64,000 nucleotides of DNA from Bacteroidales bacterium (lineage in GTDB: Bacteria; Bacteroidota; Bacteroidia; Bacteroidales; Prolixibacteraceae). A program made the position numbers and the translations under genes. Where the stretch lies: the NCBI GenBank assembly GCA_012719495.1, contig JAAYAG010000135.1, forward strand, positions 37,120-101,119, read 5' to 3'. Under the pieces are notes generated by a model. It was not told the origin of the DNA. It searched no databases and was given only the letters and a program-made list of their open reading frames with translations. Shown one piece after another: positions 9,485 through 19,015 of the stretch. Within the stretch, counting starts at the first letter, position 1. Each line of letters opens with the position of its first letter.

Positions 9485-10507
9485 TCAACTCAGATTAAGG
9501 AATAGTTCAACCCTAAAAATGTTCTCTTTTTTATCGATGGTAAGGTAATGTTTCTTAGGGTAAAGCAAGGCAAGACGTTTGCCTACATTCTCCAATCCTA
9601 TACCTCCGCTTTCAATCACGTGGGTGTTTCCATCAAAGCTATTTTCAATTGCAAAAAGAATCTTGTCACCGTCAACACCAAAGTTCATGTTGATAAAGAA
9701 ATTTCCATTGGGAGATGTTCGACAATGTTTCATCACGTTCTCAATAAAGGGAATAAAAAGCAATGGGGGCACCTGAACTTCACGAATATCCCCTTCGATC
9801 TTCTTCTCAATAGTAAGCTTTTCACCAAACCGGATCTGATGAATTTCAAGGATATTGTTGATAATTTCAAGCTCCTTTATAAGCGCAACCTTCTCGCAAT
9901 CTGTTTCATAAAGCATATAGCGCATAATGTCTGAAAGCTGAAGGATAACTACCGGTGCCATTTCTGAATTTTTCCGGGCAAGCGAATAAATACTACTCAA
10001 TGTATTAAAAAGAAAATGCGGATTTACTTTCGATTTCAATGCTTCCAACTGGTGTCGAGTGCTCTCCTCCTCAATTTTACTTACAAAAAACCAGGCACGG
10101 GCAAGTTTAAGCAACAGGGTTAAAACAATATACGTGAGGAGGATAAGACCAATTTCAAAAACACGGTACACCGCCACGAAGTAGTACCCTGACAACACCC
10201 AATCGACAATAATATTGAAAACCAAATAGTAAAACCCAATACCCAATGCCAAGTTGATAATCAAAGCCAACAGATAGAGTACGTAGCGGTTTTTAGCCAT
10301 CAACCGTGGCACGAGGATAAGAAGATTCAGATAAACCGTAGGCAGAATGACAACATGAAACACAAGCACATAAACAAGGTCGATGAATTTTACATCAGCC
10401 GACACCTTCATAAGGAATACCAGAACAGTTATTGACAAACACCAGAATACGAGGTGCTGAAAAAATCTGTTTCTTACAAACCTGTTGACAAAAGTGCCGT
10501 TCTTCAT
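9485..10507 (-). CDS. LytS/YehU-like sensor histidine kinase
   Basis: A 340-residue membrane kinase. Four hydrophobic segments lie within residues ~18-140, followed by a short linker and the His_kinase domain, with phospho-acceptor His164 in VNPHFLFNTL. A HATPase region follows (PPLLFIPFIENVMKH as N box; GGIGLENVGKRL as G box). It is the cognate kinase of the adjacent LytTR regulator. It overlaps the upstream lipoprotein gene by 4 nt (ATGA), a sign of translational coupling. No periplasmic sensor domain is apparent, so the signal is probably sensed in or at the membrane, or through the lipoprotein. Confidence 0.92.
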   Translation of the reverse strand: MKNGTFVNRFVRNRFFQHLVFWCLSITVLVFLMKVSADVKFIDLVYVLVFHVVILPTVYLNLLILVPRLMAKNRYVLYLLALIINLALGIGFYYLVFNIIVDWVLSGYYFVAVYRVFEIGLILLTYIVLTLLLKLARAWFFVSKIEEESTRHQLEALKSKVNPHFLFNTLSSIYSLARKNSEMAPVVILQLSDIMRYMLYETDCEKVALIKELEIINNILEIHQIRFGEKLTIEKKIEGDIREVQVPPLLFIPFIENVMKHCRTSPNGNFFINMNFGVDGDKILFAIENSFDGNTHVIESGGIGLENVGKRLALLYPKKHYLTIDKKENIFRVELFLNLS

Positions 10508-11115
10508 TTGTTTTGTTTTGCAAATTCCACTTCAAGTCCATCTTTAAAAGCATCTTCCGAATGTAGGTATTTCTTCAGGAATTTTTGAAGCTCTGCCGAT
10601 TTTGCTGTTAGAAGGATGAATTCACCATTATTTTCATGCCTAATACGAAGTCGGTTTTCCTCAATTAACTTTTTAAGCCACTCTCCATTGAACCATTTAA
10701 ATGTTATTTTATCCTTCTCGATGATAACTTTTGCAAAGGTGTGTACTGGTATAATATGAAAATCGAATAAACGCACGTCTTTCTTTTTAGCATAATCATC
10801 AAGCAGAAAGTCGGCAATTAACACTCCATCAATTTTTATCAGATGTACTATAAAATAGGAAGTAAGGCTTGAATCTTTATTTTCGACAACTTTCAACTTA
10901 TAACCTGTACTGTCGGTGATTTCATTATTTTTTATTTTCTTTTTCAAATAAGTAAAATCCCAACTTGTTGAATCTTCAAACGAGTAATAATTACCCAAAA
11001 GATAATCATTCGCGAAAAGATCTTTTTCTGAATAAAGCGGGTAAAACGAATATACGACACAACCACTAAGTCCAAGAGCAATGACCAATAACGAGATTAC
11101 ATTTTCCCATTTCAT
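10504..11115 (-). CDS. Uncharacterised lipoprotein, head of the kinase/regulator operon
   Basis: A 203-residue protein with a lipoprotein signal (LGLSGC, lipid-modified Cys19). I do not recognise the family. The mature part is rich in Lys/Glu and aromatic residues and shows no catalytic motif. Its stop overlaps the histidine kinase start by 4 nt, which makes it the first gene of a three-gene operon with the kinase and the LytTR regulator. That placement suggests a sensory or accessory role at the envelope for the two-component pair (inference only). Confidence 0.82.
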   Translation of the reverse strand: MKWENVISLLVIALGLSGCVVYSFYPLYSEKDLFANDYLLGNYYSFEDSTSWDFTYLKKKIKNNEITDSTGYKLKVVENKDSSLTSYFIVHLIKIDGVLIADFLLDDYAKKKDVRLFDFHIIPVHTFAKVIIEKDKITFKWFNGEWLKKLIEENRLRIRHENNGEFILLTAKSAELQKFLKKYLHSEDAFKDGLEVEFAKQNK

Positions 11116-11220
11116 ATTTTATTGATTTTAATTTCAGATCAAAGATGAAGAGAGAAATAATCAACGCCAACTTTTTTCGACAAGCGCATTCGTATTTTCG
11201 ATAACCGTTCAATCAAACAT

Positions 11221-11248
11221 AAAAAAGGCAGAACTTTCGCCCTGCCTT
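11221..11248 (-). terminator. Terminator of the korAB operon
   Basis: The minus strand has AAGGCAG ... CTGCCTT with a 10-nt loop, followed by a T-run, 21 nt beyond the korB stop codon. Confidence 0.75.
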
Positions 11249-11269
11249 TCTATGACAAATATTTTAATG

Positions 11270-12280
11270 CTATACTTCCCAAGTATTACCACTCCTCAGC
11301 AACTCGTCTACGCAAGAAATCTTACGTTTCTCCTGTACCTGATGGATCTGCTCGGCCATCGCCTGATCGTAAACAGGAGCTTCAACTGCTCTTATAACGC
11401 CAAAAGCTACAGGCAACTCTGGCAACGCCATATCAATTAGCGCCGAATGCAAATATGTAGTTTGTTCTTTGGCATCGTGAACAAGTATATCGTCAAGCGT
11501 ATATCCATCGGCACCAATGGTAACTGCTTTTAACTTACCCTGTTCGAAAACAATACCTTTATCTTTATTAACACCGAAAATCATTTTTTCGCCATGTTTC
11601 AGGTAAATTTGCTTGTCTTCACGGTTGTCGCCCTTGGTAATTTCCTCATGTATTCCACTATTGAAAATCACGCAATTTTGAAGTACTTCAACAATTGAAG
11701 TGCCCTTATGTCCAGCCGCTTCAACAAAAATTTCCTGGCTCATTTTCAAGTTACCGTCGATTGCCCGGGCAAAGAAAGTACCTCGGGCACCAAGTACAAG
11801 CTGTCCAGGAACAAAAGGATCTTCAACTGTACCAAAGGGCGATGATTTGGTTTTAAAACCACGATCGGTTGTAGGAGAATATTGACCTTTTGTTAGCCCA
11901 TAAATTTTATTATTGAAAAGAATCACATTAATATCAATATTTCGGCGTACCAAATGGATAAAGTGGTTTCCTCCAATTGCAAGAGCGTCTCCATCGCCGG
12001 TAATTTGCCACACATGCAATTTCGGATTTGCACTTTTAACACCCGAAGCAATCGCCGAAGCCCTGCCGTGAATTGTATGAAATCCAAAGGTATTCATGTA
12101 ATAAGGGAAACGCGAGGAGCATCCAATCCCAGAAATAATCGCATAATCCGAAATCTTATTCCCCAAACTGGCCATAGCCCGTTGAATGGCATTTAAAATG
12201 GCATGATCGCCACACCCCGGACACCAACGTACTTCCGTAGAACTTTTAAAATCTTTAGCATCGTATACAAATTCGCTCAT
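11270..12280 (-). CDS. korB: 2-oxoglutarate (2-oxoacid):ferredoxin oxidoreductase, beta subunit
   Basis: The 336-residue thiamine-diphosphate-binding subunit. It carries the CPGCGDH motif (Cys20, Cys23) and the TPP/Mg site GDGDALAIGG followed by a conserved FNN. With KorA it oxidatively decarboxylates 2-oxoglutarate (or another 2-oxoacid) to the acyl-CoA, reducing ferredoxin. It starts 2 nt after korA ends. No separate delta (ferredoxin-like) subunit is present, as expected for the two-subunit KorAB type. Substrate choice between 2-oxoglutarate and other oxoacids cannot be proved from sequence alone; the KorAB assignment rests on subunit layout and overall similarity. Confidence 0.92.
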   Translation of the reverse strand: MSEFVYDAKDFKSSTEVRWCPGCGDHAILNAIQRAMASLGNKISDYAIISGIGCSSRFPYYMNTFGFHTIHGRASAIASGVKSANPKLHVWQITGDGDALAIGGNHFIHLVRRNIDINVILFNNKIYGLTKGQYSPTTDRGFKTKSSPFGTVEDPFVPGQLVLGARGTFFARAIDGNLKMSQEIFVEAAGHKGTSIVEVLQNCVIFNSGIHEEITKGDNREDKQIYLKHGEKMIFGVNKDKGIVFEQGKLKAVTIGADGYTLDDILVHDAKEQTTYLHSALIDMALPELPVAFGVIRAVEAPVYDQAMAEQIHQVQEKRKISCVDELLRSGNTWEV

Positions 12281-12282
12281 GA

Positions 12283-14124
12283 CTAATCCTCCAAAATTTT
12301 AAGTACGTTTTCTTTAATATCTTCAACGGCAAAAGGCATACCCTGTATTTTATTGTATTGCAGATATTTAAACTGAGGCAGCATATATCTTAGATACGAA
12401 ACAAACTGTCCTAAGTTCAATTCGCAAACAACAATCTTTTTGTATTTTGAAAAAACATCGGCGGTATTGGCAGGTAGCGGATTGATGTAATTAAAGTGAG
12501 CCAGTCCTACTTTCTTTCCCAACAGATTGAGGTCGCGAGTAGCACTGACTAAATGGCCAAATGTACCGCCCCATCCCACAATCAGCACATCTCCTTCAGT
12601 GCAACCTTTAGTTTCCAGATTGGGTACAAAATCGACACAACGGGCAACTTTTTCAGCCCTCAACTCACACATAAGCTGATGGTTTTCGGGCACATGGCTT
12701 ACAGCTCCATTTTCATCTTTTTCGAGCCCCCCAATTCGGTGTTCGAAACCTTCCATTCCGGGAATGGCCCATTCGCGGGCAAGGGTATTATCGGGTCGCC
12801 TATAAGGCTTATAGGTTTCTTGGCTTACAGCCATTCGTTTAGTAATAGGCGGCATATCGGCCATAGAGGGTATTTTCCATGGTTCACTACCATTCCCAAG
12901 AAATCCATCGGTAAGAAGGATCACTGGGGTCATCCGTTCGATGGCAATTTTTGAAGCCATGTAGGCATAATGAAAACAATCACTGGGTGAACTGGCAGCC
13001 AAAACAACAACCGGGCTTTCGCCGCTACGGCCCCAAAGCGATTGCATTAAGTCGCTCTGCTCTGTTTTGGTAGGCAACCCCGTTGATGGACCACCTCGCT
13101 GAACATCAACCACAACCAGTGGCAATTCGGCCATTACGGCCAACCCGATAGCTTCCGATTTAAGAGCAAGTCCAGGACCTGAAGTAGTAGTAATTCCCAA
13201 CGCGCCAGCATAAGAAGCTCCGATTGCAGAACAAATGCCCGCAATTTCGTCCTCTGCCTGAAATGTTTTCACGCCCAAATCTTTGCGTTCCGATAAGGTG
13301 TGCAAAATATCTGTAGCCGGAGTAATTGGATATGAGCCGAGAAAGAGTTCAATACCAGCTTTCTCAGCTGCGGCAATAAAACCCCATGCAGTAGCCTGGT
13401 TTCCGCTGATATTTCGATAGATACCTTTTTCAATTTCACCCGATGGAACCAAATATTGAGGCGTTTCGTGCTCCATGTTCATTCCATAGTTGTACCCGGC
13501 ATGGAGTACATCGATATTCGACTGAAGTACTGTTGGATTTTTCCCAAACTTTGCGGCCAACGCTTCTTCAATAATTTCGAGAGGACGGTTAAAAATCCAG
13601 CTAACCAACCCAAGGGCCAACATGTTTTTACTGCGTAAAACGGCTTTGTTGTCCATATCAGAATCGATCAACGCTTCTTTAGTTAACGAAGTAATTGGAA
13701 CGCCAATTTTTGTAAAATCAATCAAACCCAGTTCGGTAAACGGGTCATTTGTTGCAAATTTTGCCTTTTGAAAGTTTTTTTCAGTAAACGAATCGGAATC
13801 ATAAATAATTGTTGCTGAGGGCATCAAAAATTTTGCATTCGCTTTTATCGCAGCAGGATTCATGGCAACTAACACATGGGCTTTATCGCCCGGAGTGTTA
13901 ATTTTATTTTTTCCAAAATGCACCTGAAAGCCCGATACCCCGCCTACAGTACCTTGTGGTGCCCTAATCTCGGATGGGTAATCGGGAAATGTTGAGAAGT
14001 CGTTCCCTACCAATGCAGTTGCATCGGAAAAAAGAGTTCCCGTGAGCTGCATGCCGTCACCCGAATCGCCCGAAAAACGAATCGCAACCTCTTCGAGTTC
14101 AATAACTTTTGATTCCTTAGTCAT
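12283..14124 (-). CDS. korA: 2-oxoglutarate (2-oxoacid):ferredoxin oxidoreductase, fused gamma/alpha subunit
   Basis: A 613-residue fusion. The N-terminal gamma domain (about 10-195) begins with IRFSGDSGDGMQLTG and contains the FPDYPSEIRAP segment. The alpha domain (about 225-613) has the GSYPITPATDI pyrimidine-binding motif and a TSGPGLALKSEAIGL stretch. This gamma-alpha order and length are typical of Bacteroidota KorA. It is the first gene of a two-gene operon with korB, and supplies succinyl-CoA and reduced ferredoxin in anaerobic or reductive metabolism. A promoter with both -7 and -33 elements lies about 100 nt upstream. Confidence 0.93.
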   Translation of the reverse strand: MTKESKVIELEEVAIRFSGDSGDGMQLTGTLFSDATALVGNDFSTFPDYPSEIRAPQGTVGGVSGFQVHFGKNKINTPGDKAHVLVAMNPAAIKANAKFLMPSATIIYDSDSFTEKNFQKAKFATNDPFTELGLIDFTKIGVPITSLTKEALIDSDMDNKAVLRSKNMLALGLVSWIFNRPLEIIEEALAAKFGKNPTVLQSNIDVLHAGYNYGMNMEHETPQYLVPSGEIEKGIYRNISGNQATAWGFIAAAEKAGIELFLGSYPITPATDILHTLSERKDLGVKTFQAEDEIAGICSAIGASYAGALGITTTSGPGLALKSEAIGLAVMAELPLVVVDVQRGGPSTGLPTKTEQSDLMQSLWGRSGESPVVVLAASSPSDCFHYAYMASKIAIERMTPVILLTDGFLGNGSEPWKIPSMADMPPITKRMAVSQETYKPYRRPDNTLAREWAIPGMEGFEHRIGGLEKDENGAVSHVPENHQLMCELRAEKVARCVDFVPNLETKGCTEGDVLIVGWGGTFGHLVSATRDLNLLGKKVGLAHFNYINPLPANTADVFSKYKKIVVCELNLGQFVSYLRYMLPQFKYLQYNKIQGMPFAVEDIKENVLKILED

Positions 14125-14228
14125 AGTATCTATAATTGAATTTTTCCCGGTGTAAATTAAGTAATCTGGCCTTTTTTTAAAACAAAGATCAATAAAAAAA
14201 CATGATTTTTGTTAGGTTTTTCGACAAA

Positions 14229-14258
14229 CAAAAGTAGCCAACAATGCTTAATATTCAA
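14229..14258 (-). promoter_or_regulatory. Promoter of korAB
   Basis: On the minus strand TTG (14256-14258), a 19-nt spacer and TACTTTTG (14229-14236) match the Bacteroidota -33/-7 layout (TTG-N19-TAnnTTTG). The expected start site near 14223 gives a leader of about 100 nt. Confidence 0.5.
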
Positions 14259-14396
14259 CTATAGAAAGTAGAATAACTGAAAAGAAATTTTAATTTAACT
14301 TTCAATTCATAAATTAATGTAAGAATTAACAGAAGTTCTCCGTTATGAATTGTTATTGTTACTTTGTATCATTAAACACGGAAAAAATATTACAAT

Positions 14397-14912
14397 ATGG
14401 CTATTATAAAATCTTTAAACGGGAAGACTCCAATTATTGGCAACAACTGCTTTATTGCCGAAAATGCAGCGATTGTTGGTGATGTAACACTTGGCGACGA
14501 CTGCAGCATCTGGTTTAGTGCTGTACTCCGGGGCGACGTTCATTACATTAAAGTTGGAAATAATGTGAATATTCAGGATGGTGCTATCATTCACTGCACA
14601 TATCAAAAATCGCCCACTAACATAGGTAACAACGTATCAATTGCCCATGGTGCCATTATTCACGGGTGCACTATCCACGACTATGTACTAATCGGGATGA
14701 ATGCCGTTGTGCTCGACGACGCAGTAATTGAAAGCAACAGTATTGTGGCCGCAGGTGCAGTAGTAACAAAAGGAACCGTGGTAAGTTCTGGTACCGTTTG
14801 GGCCGGTTCACCTGCTAAAAAAATCAAAGATATTAGTCCGGAACTGCTAAAAGGTGAGGTTGAGCGCATTGCAAATAGCTATGCCATGTATGCAAGTTGG
14901 TATAAAGAATAA
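14397..14912 (+). CDS. Gamma carbonic anhydrase-like hexapeptide-repeat protein
   Basis: A 171-residue left-handed beta-helix protein with hexapeptide repeats through residues ~10-140. The conserved histidines in IIHCTYQ, SIAHGAIIHGC form the metal-binding set of gamma carbonic anhydrases. The SIWFSAVLRGDV stretch is the usual signature of the YrdA/PaaY branch. Many members of this branch bind zinc, but their carbonic anhydrase activity varies, so activity is unproven. It begins 272 nt from the divergent korA gene, and its own promoter is not clear. A YjbQ gene follows 106 nt downstream. Confidence 0.92.
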   Translation: MAIIKSLNGKTPIIGNNCFIAENAAIVGDVTLGDDCSIWFSAVLRGDVHYIKVGNNVNIQDGAIIHCTYQKSPTNIGNNVSIAHGAIIHGCTIHDYVLIGMNAVVLDDAVIESNSIVAAGAVVTKGTVVSSGTVWAGSPAKKIKDISPELLKGEVERIANSYAMYASWYKE

Positions 14913-15018
14913 TGCTCTCTATAAACATAAAACAAAGAACTTAGCTTTATATTTGCACATGACAGTATTTTTTAAATGCAAAAATTAATCAATCAGTATT
15001 TTAAACCAATTGAAACTG

Positions 15019-15429
15019 ATGATACAACAGAAAACAATACATTTACCATCATATAGGCGGGGATTTCACCTGGTGACCGACAACATACTCGATCAACTTG
15101 GCGATTTGCCAGTGTGCGGAATGGTGAATCTGCTGCTCCAACACACTTCGGCCGCTTTAACAATCAATGAGAATGCTGATCCCGACGTCAGACACGATTT
15201 TGAAGCATTTATTAATAAACTAATCCCAGAAAACCACCCGGTGTACCAACACACCCTTGAGGGTTCGGACGATATGCCAGCCCACATTAAATCGTCGCTT
15301 TTTGGCGTTAGTATTACCCTGCCAATAAGCAATCACTCCCTAAATTTGGGTACATGGCAGGGCATATATTTGTGTGAATTCAGAAACCATGGTGGGCAAC
15401 GAAAAATAATTGCTACAATTATCAGCTAA
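15019..15429 (+). CDS. YjbQ family protein (UPF0047)
   Basis: A 136-residue small cytoplasmic protein with the family hallmarks HTSAALTINENADPDVRHD and the C-terminal GTWQGIYLCEFR. Annotation pipelines call the family secondary thiamine-phosphate synthase because E. coli YjbQ has weak promiscuous activity; the true role is unknown. I chose the ATG at 15019 (MIQQKTIHLP), which matches the normal N terminus, instead of a TTG three codons earlier. Confidence 0.9.
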   Translation: MIQQKTIHLPSYRRGFHLVTDNILDQLGDLPVCGMVNLLLQHTSAALTINENADPDVRHDFEAFINKLIPENHPVYQHTLEGSDDMPAHIKSSLFGVSITLPISNHSLNLGTWQGIYLCEFRNHGGQRKIIATIIS

Positions 15430-15461
15430 AATGATTTCCCAACCAAAAAAGAACCAATAAA

Positions 15462-16118
15462 ATGCAAAAAAGCAAAAGGCCAATTCTCAGAATAAGAAAT
15501 ACTTTCAGCTTGATTATTCTAGCCATAACATTGGTATCGTGCGGACTAACTGAATATAGGGATATTGATACAATAAAAATAAAAGGGCAACCAAAAATTG
15601 CCACTCCCCTAGCCTACGGAACTATTGATGTAACTACACTTTTCTACTACATCAACCCGTACAAGGTAGATTTGCCACCCGACGACAATGGCTATTACTC
15701 ATTCGGTCAGATAGTTGCCGAATTGGCCATACCCGATACGTTTGCTTTCAACGGACAAATGCTGCAAAAAATTTCAGAAGTAGCCATGCATATCGAGACG
15801 TCGAACGGATTGCCACTTGGTGCCGATGTTGAACTGAATTTTATTGATACAACATCCTTCAAGTCATACGGAAAACCAATTGTCTTCCCTGTAATTGATC
15901 CCGCAGTTGTGAATATTCATGGGAAAGTGACAAACCCCACCTACTACAAAGGCAATGTTGCAATAAATAGAAATCAATTAGCAGAATTCAGCCAAGCCAA
16001 TGGGATATTGATGAACATTCTTTTATACTTACCTGAATCAGAGGCAGAAACAATATATTTCAACATACACGATACTTTTTCGTTGAACGTTTGGATAGAA
16101 GGAATACCCGAATTTTAA
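15462..16118 (+). CDS. Uncharacterised lipoprotein paired with the DUF5723 gene
   Basis: A 218-residue lipoprotein (TLVSC, Cys27). The mature protein is beta-rich, with no recognisable enzyme motif. The gene ends 13 nt before a predicted outer-membrane beta-barrel (DUF5723) gene, so the two probably form an operon, and the lipoprotein may associate with the barrel (inference). I do not recognise the family. Confidence 0.8.
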   Translation: MQKSKRPILRIRNTFSLIILAITLVSCGLTEYRDIDTIKIKGQPKIATPLAYGTIDVTTLFYYINPYKVDLPPDDNGYYSFGQIVAELAIPDTFAFNGQMLQKISEVAMHIETSNGLPLGADVELNFIDTTSFKSYGKPIVFPVIDPAVVNIHGKVTNPTYYKGNVAINRNQLAEFSQANGILMNILLYLPESEAETIYFNIHDTFSLNVWIEGIPEF

Positions 16119-16131
16119 CAAAACCAAGCAG

Positions 16132-17481
16132 ATGACCATGCAACAAATTCGAAATACCATAGCCACCTTGCTGATTATATTCTTGGGCATTTCCACCATG
16201 CAAGCTCAGGAAAACATCTTGTATTTTATGGGAAATTCACCACAATCGACACATCTAAACCCCGCAATTATCAACGACCAATCAAAACTTACCATTGGGA
16301 TTCCCCTACTTGCCGGACAAAGTTTTTCATTAAACAACTCATTTACAATTAGCGAAATAACAACAGTGAACCAAAACACACTGTATATCGACCTTGATAA
16401 AATGAATGAAAAAGCCGAGGATAAAAACCACCTTTGGCAAAGATACACTTCAAATCTGGCTGACATTCAGTGGAGAAGGGAGAACGATCGTTTTAGTTTT
16501 TCCATTACAGGCAATCAGTTACTCAACGGCTCTTTCAATAAAAACATCGTTGAATTAGTCAGCAAGGGAAATGTTCCACTCAAAGGGAAACCCATACAAA
16601 CCAATTTCGACGTAAACTTTATCCATTACAGGGAATTCGCGTTGGGATACAGCCGCAATATGTCAGAAAAAATAACTTTGGGAGGAAAAGTAAAGTTCTT
16701 AAGCGGTCTTTCGGCTATCGATGTACAAAAAATGGAATTAACACTCGAAACCTCGAACAATGTTGAAAATATAGAAATCAATGCAGAAGGCAATTACCGG
16801 CTCAGTTTACCAAAGTCGATGCGCCTGGAAAACAACAAAATCAATAATCCATTCGATTATCTCACAACCACTTCAAATTATGGCATGGCAGTCGATTTGG
16901 GGGTAAACTATTACCTCAATCCCAAGATAGAACTTTCGGTAAGCATCATCAATCTTGGTTTTATCCGTTGGAAAAATGAAGCAAAAACTGTTTCACATAA
17001 TGGAAGCTTTATCTGGAAAGGGTTTGATCTTTCAAATATGAAAAACTTAATCGGTTATGAAAAAGAACCCTATTCCGATCCTTTTCAAGCATTTAAAGAT
17101 TCAGTAAAAGAACTGGTTAATTTCAATGAAGTCAATAATCCGTTTACTAGTGGCATACCAACGTATGTTTATTTTGCTGCCGGATATTCGATTTCAGAAT
17201 CATTTAAAGCAGGAGTTGTTGATCAGATTATGGTATTCGACAAGCAAACACGAAACTCATTAACCCTCTCGGGAAACCTCAACATCAATAGAATTGCCTC
17301 AATATCTGCAGGATATACCATTATTGACAAATCTTTCGCGAACCTTTCTGTTGGTACTGCCATAAAACTGGGACCAGTTCAGCTATATCTTTTAACAGAT
17401 AACATTCTGGCAATTAATGTCGCCAATTCAAACACATTTAATATTAGAGCAGGTGCAAACCTTATGTTTGGAAAAAAATAA
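16132..17481 (+). CDS. DUF5723-type outer-membrane beta-barrel protein
   Basis: A 449-residue protein with a signal peptide ending at MQAQ (about residue 25). The mature N terminus (ILYFMGNSPQSTHLNPA) is the recognition segment of DUF5723. The rest alternates polar and hydrophobic residues in beta strands and ends in GANLMFGKK, as in barrel proteins of the OmpP1/PorV-like shape. Function is unknown; the family is restricted largely to Bacteroidota. Two ATGs occur within three codons (16132 and 16138) and either could be used. Confidence 0.82.
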   Translation: MTMQQIRNTIATLLIIFLGISTMQAQENILYFMGNSPQSTHLNPAIINDQSKLTIGIPLLAGQSFSLNNSFTISEITTVNQNTLYIDLDKMNEKAEDKNHLWQRYTSNLADIQWRRENDRFSFSITGNQLLNGSFNKNIVELVSKGNVPLKGKPIQTNFDVNFIHYREFALGYSRNMSEKITLGGKVKFLSGLSAIDVQKMELTLETSNNVENIEINAEGNYRLSLPKSMRLENNKINNPFDYLTTTSNYGMAVDLGVNYYLNPKIELSVSIINLGFIRWKNEAKTVSHNGSFIWKGFDLSNMKNLIGYEKEPYSDPFQAFKDSVKELVNFNEVNNPFTSGIPTYVYFAAGYSISESFKAGVVDQIMVFDKQTRNSLTLSGNLNINRIASISAGYTIIDKSFANLSVGTAIKLGPVQLYLLTDNILAINVANSNTFNIRAGANLMFGKK

Positions 17482-17499
17482 ATCTTAAGAAATTTAAAA

Positions 17500-17625
17500 T
17501 CAATCGGTCAAAATTTTTTTATCGACGAACCCATCATCGGCAATTAATACGAAAAGGCATATTTCTGATTTAAGCTCTCTGCCCTTTATGACTATGCACC
17601 CGTTACCTTTCAATGCAAATTTCAT
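17500..17625 (-). pseudogene. Decayed remnant of a T9SS C-terminal sorting domain
   Basis: A 41-codon open stretch on the minus strand whose translation aligns end to end with the last ~40 residues of the broken S74/T9SS gene at 21900. Shared features are ALK-GNG against ALQQRGEGN, the pattern K-x-x-I-x-L-x-x-LI-x-D, and the identical ending LTD-stop. The DNA around both stop codons also shares AATCAATCGGT. Upstream, out of frame at ~17660-17690, a second piece (MKSIAIEQ against LKSIALQQ) is followed by stops. This is a degenerate relic of a paralogue, not a functional gene. Confidence 0.6.
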
Positions 17626-17955
17626 TAAAACTGATTAAAACCGTGAAAAGTATCTTATTCGCGCTATTGTTCAATGGCTATCGATTTCATTTCTAATTTT
17701 TTCAGATATATGGCTCTTCAAACCATTGACAGGAAACAGTAAAAAAAAAGGAAATAAAGAAATATATATAGGCTTTAAAAAATATTCATATCAAAAAACA
17801 TAATCAAGTGTGACAACTGTATAATTATTTTCTCTGAAACTTCAAGAATCAGTCTCTAATATTAATAATATTCACACCTGTAAACATAGCACAATGGCTT
17901 AATTGATGAGCACTAAGAATAATGAACAAAGATGATAGCTTTGTAATAAGCTATC
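17626..17955. other. AT-rich intergenic stretch, no gene
   Basis: No reading frame with coding character. It contains further fragments of the T9SS relic near 17660-17690 and, at 17933-17953, a perfect 8-bp hairpin (GATAGCTT/AAGCTATC) just past the stop codon of the beta-propeller gene. The hairpin lacks a convincing T-run, so it is at best a weak terminator. Confidence 0.5.
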
Positions 17956-18993
17956 CTATTCCTCTTTAAATATGAGTACCTTTTTTTCAGTTGCATTGGC
18001 AATGTAAACCCGTTTGTTCCCCACAGCTACATCGTAAGGAATAAAATTTTTGTCGCCGAATTCTTGCAAGTTAATTTCTGAGAGTTGTTTTCCCGACTTA
18101 TCGAATATTAAAAGTTTTTCACAATAAAAGGTGGAAAGATATAAGCGGTCTTCGTCACCGATTTCAACACGTGGTTGGCTGACCATCGCGCCGGGAACAC
18201 ACCCTTCACCCGATAATTGCCTGGTCGAATCTATCTGTTCCCTGTCGGGATTATACACTGTTAGATGGTGCAAAGTGTTAAAAACATTCACCGAGTCGTT
18301 AAACGATTGCCCGGTCAGGAAAATTTCCCCAAGGGAATTAACGGCTATACCTGACACATTCAGGGTGAAAGGAGATGAATCACTTTCTCTGTCGGGAAGC
18401 AGATAGGTCTTTCCAGCCTTACCATTCAACGGAAATGTTTTGATCTGCCTGTTGCCTGCAAAATAAACCGTTCCTTTTCGGTATGCGGTTGCCCTGTTGT
18501 ATGAACCCTGCCCGTTTCCCAGAAATGGGATTTCTTTTTGAAACACCCCGTCTGTGTTAAACTGTAATACAGAAATCCCATCATACGCCATTTCTATTTC
18601 AGGTTGGCCAATAACGTAAAGTTCGCCTTTATCGCCAATAAACAGGTCGGAAAGGAAATAGCCGGGATAGTTGCCCCTGCTTAATGTTTCAAAATCGACA
18701 ATTGTTCCCAGCAAATCGCCTTCGGCAGAATATTTTTCAATACAGCAGGAATCATAAAAAGCATGTTTATAACAAAGGGTGAAAACTTCCCCACTTTCAG
18801 GGTTGACGGCAAGCGCAAATGGCCTTGTTCCCAAATTGAACGACGAATAATATTTGATGGAATAAGGTTCGGGATCATCCGGCTTATTACAGGAAACGGC
18901 AAAAAAGAGGAGCAAAAGTATTATGAGATACCTTCTTCTTTGTTTAAAATTTGTGAAGAAGAGGTTGGAGAGTAAAACAGACATTGTTCTCAT
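17956..18993 (-). CDS. Beta-propeller lipoprotein (6-bladed type)
   Basis: A 345-residue protein with a signal anchor and lipobox (FAVSC, Cys35). The mature part has repeated blade-like segments, e.g. RPFALAVNPESGEVF, SDLFIGDKGELYVIG and PYDVAVGNKRVYIAN, like the NHL/6-bladed propellers common in Bacteroidota. A role in protein or ligand binding at the envelope is inferred; no catalytic residues are evident. It is the last intact gene of the minus-strand accessory block and starts 22 nt after the small lipoprotein gene ends. Confidence 0.8.
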   Translation of the reverse strand: MRTMSVLLSNLFFTNFKQRRRYLIILLLLFFAVSCNKPDDPEPYSIKYYSSFNLGTRPFALAVNPESGEVFTLCYKHAFYDSCCIEKYSAEGDLLGTIVDFETLSRGNYPGYFLSDLFIGDKGELYVIGQPEIEMAYDGISVLQFNTDGVFQKEIPFLGNGQGSYNRATAYRKGTVYFAGNRQIKTFPLNGKAGKTYLLPDRESDSSPFTLNVSGIAVNSLGEIFLTGQSFNDSVNVFNTLHHLTVYNPDREQIDSTRQLSGEGCVPGAMVSQPRVEIGDEDRLYLSTFYCEKLLIFDKSGKQLSEINLQEFGDKNFIPYDVAVGNKRVYIANATEKKVLIFKEE

Positions 18994-19015
18994 GATGATT
19001 TAATTCAAAAGCGGT

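Noticed and set aside
12553..12954. Open frames on the plus strand inside korA
   Set aside because: They run antisense to a clearly conserved gene and have no family features; shadows of codon bias.
17933..17953. Strong terminator after the beta-propeller gene
   Set aside because: The stem is perfect but short and AT-rich, and lacks a T-run on the minus strand.
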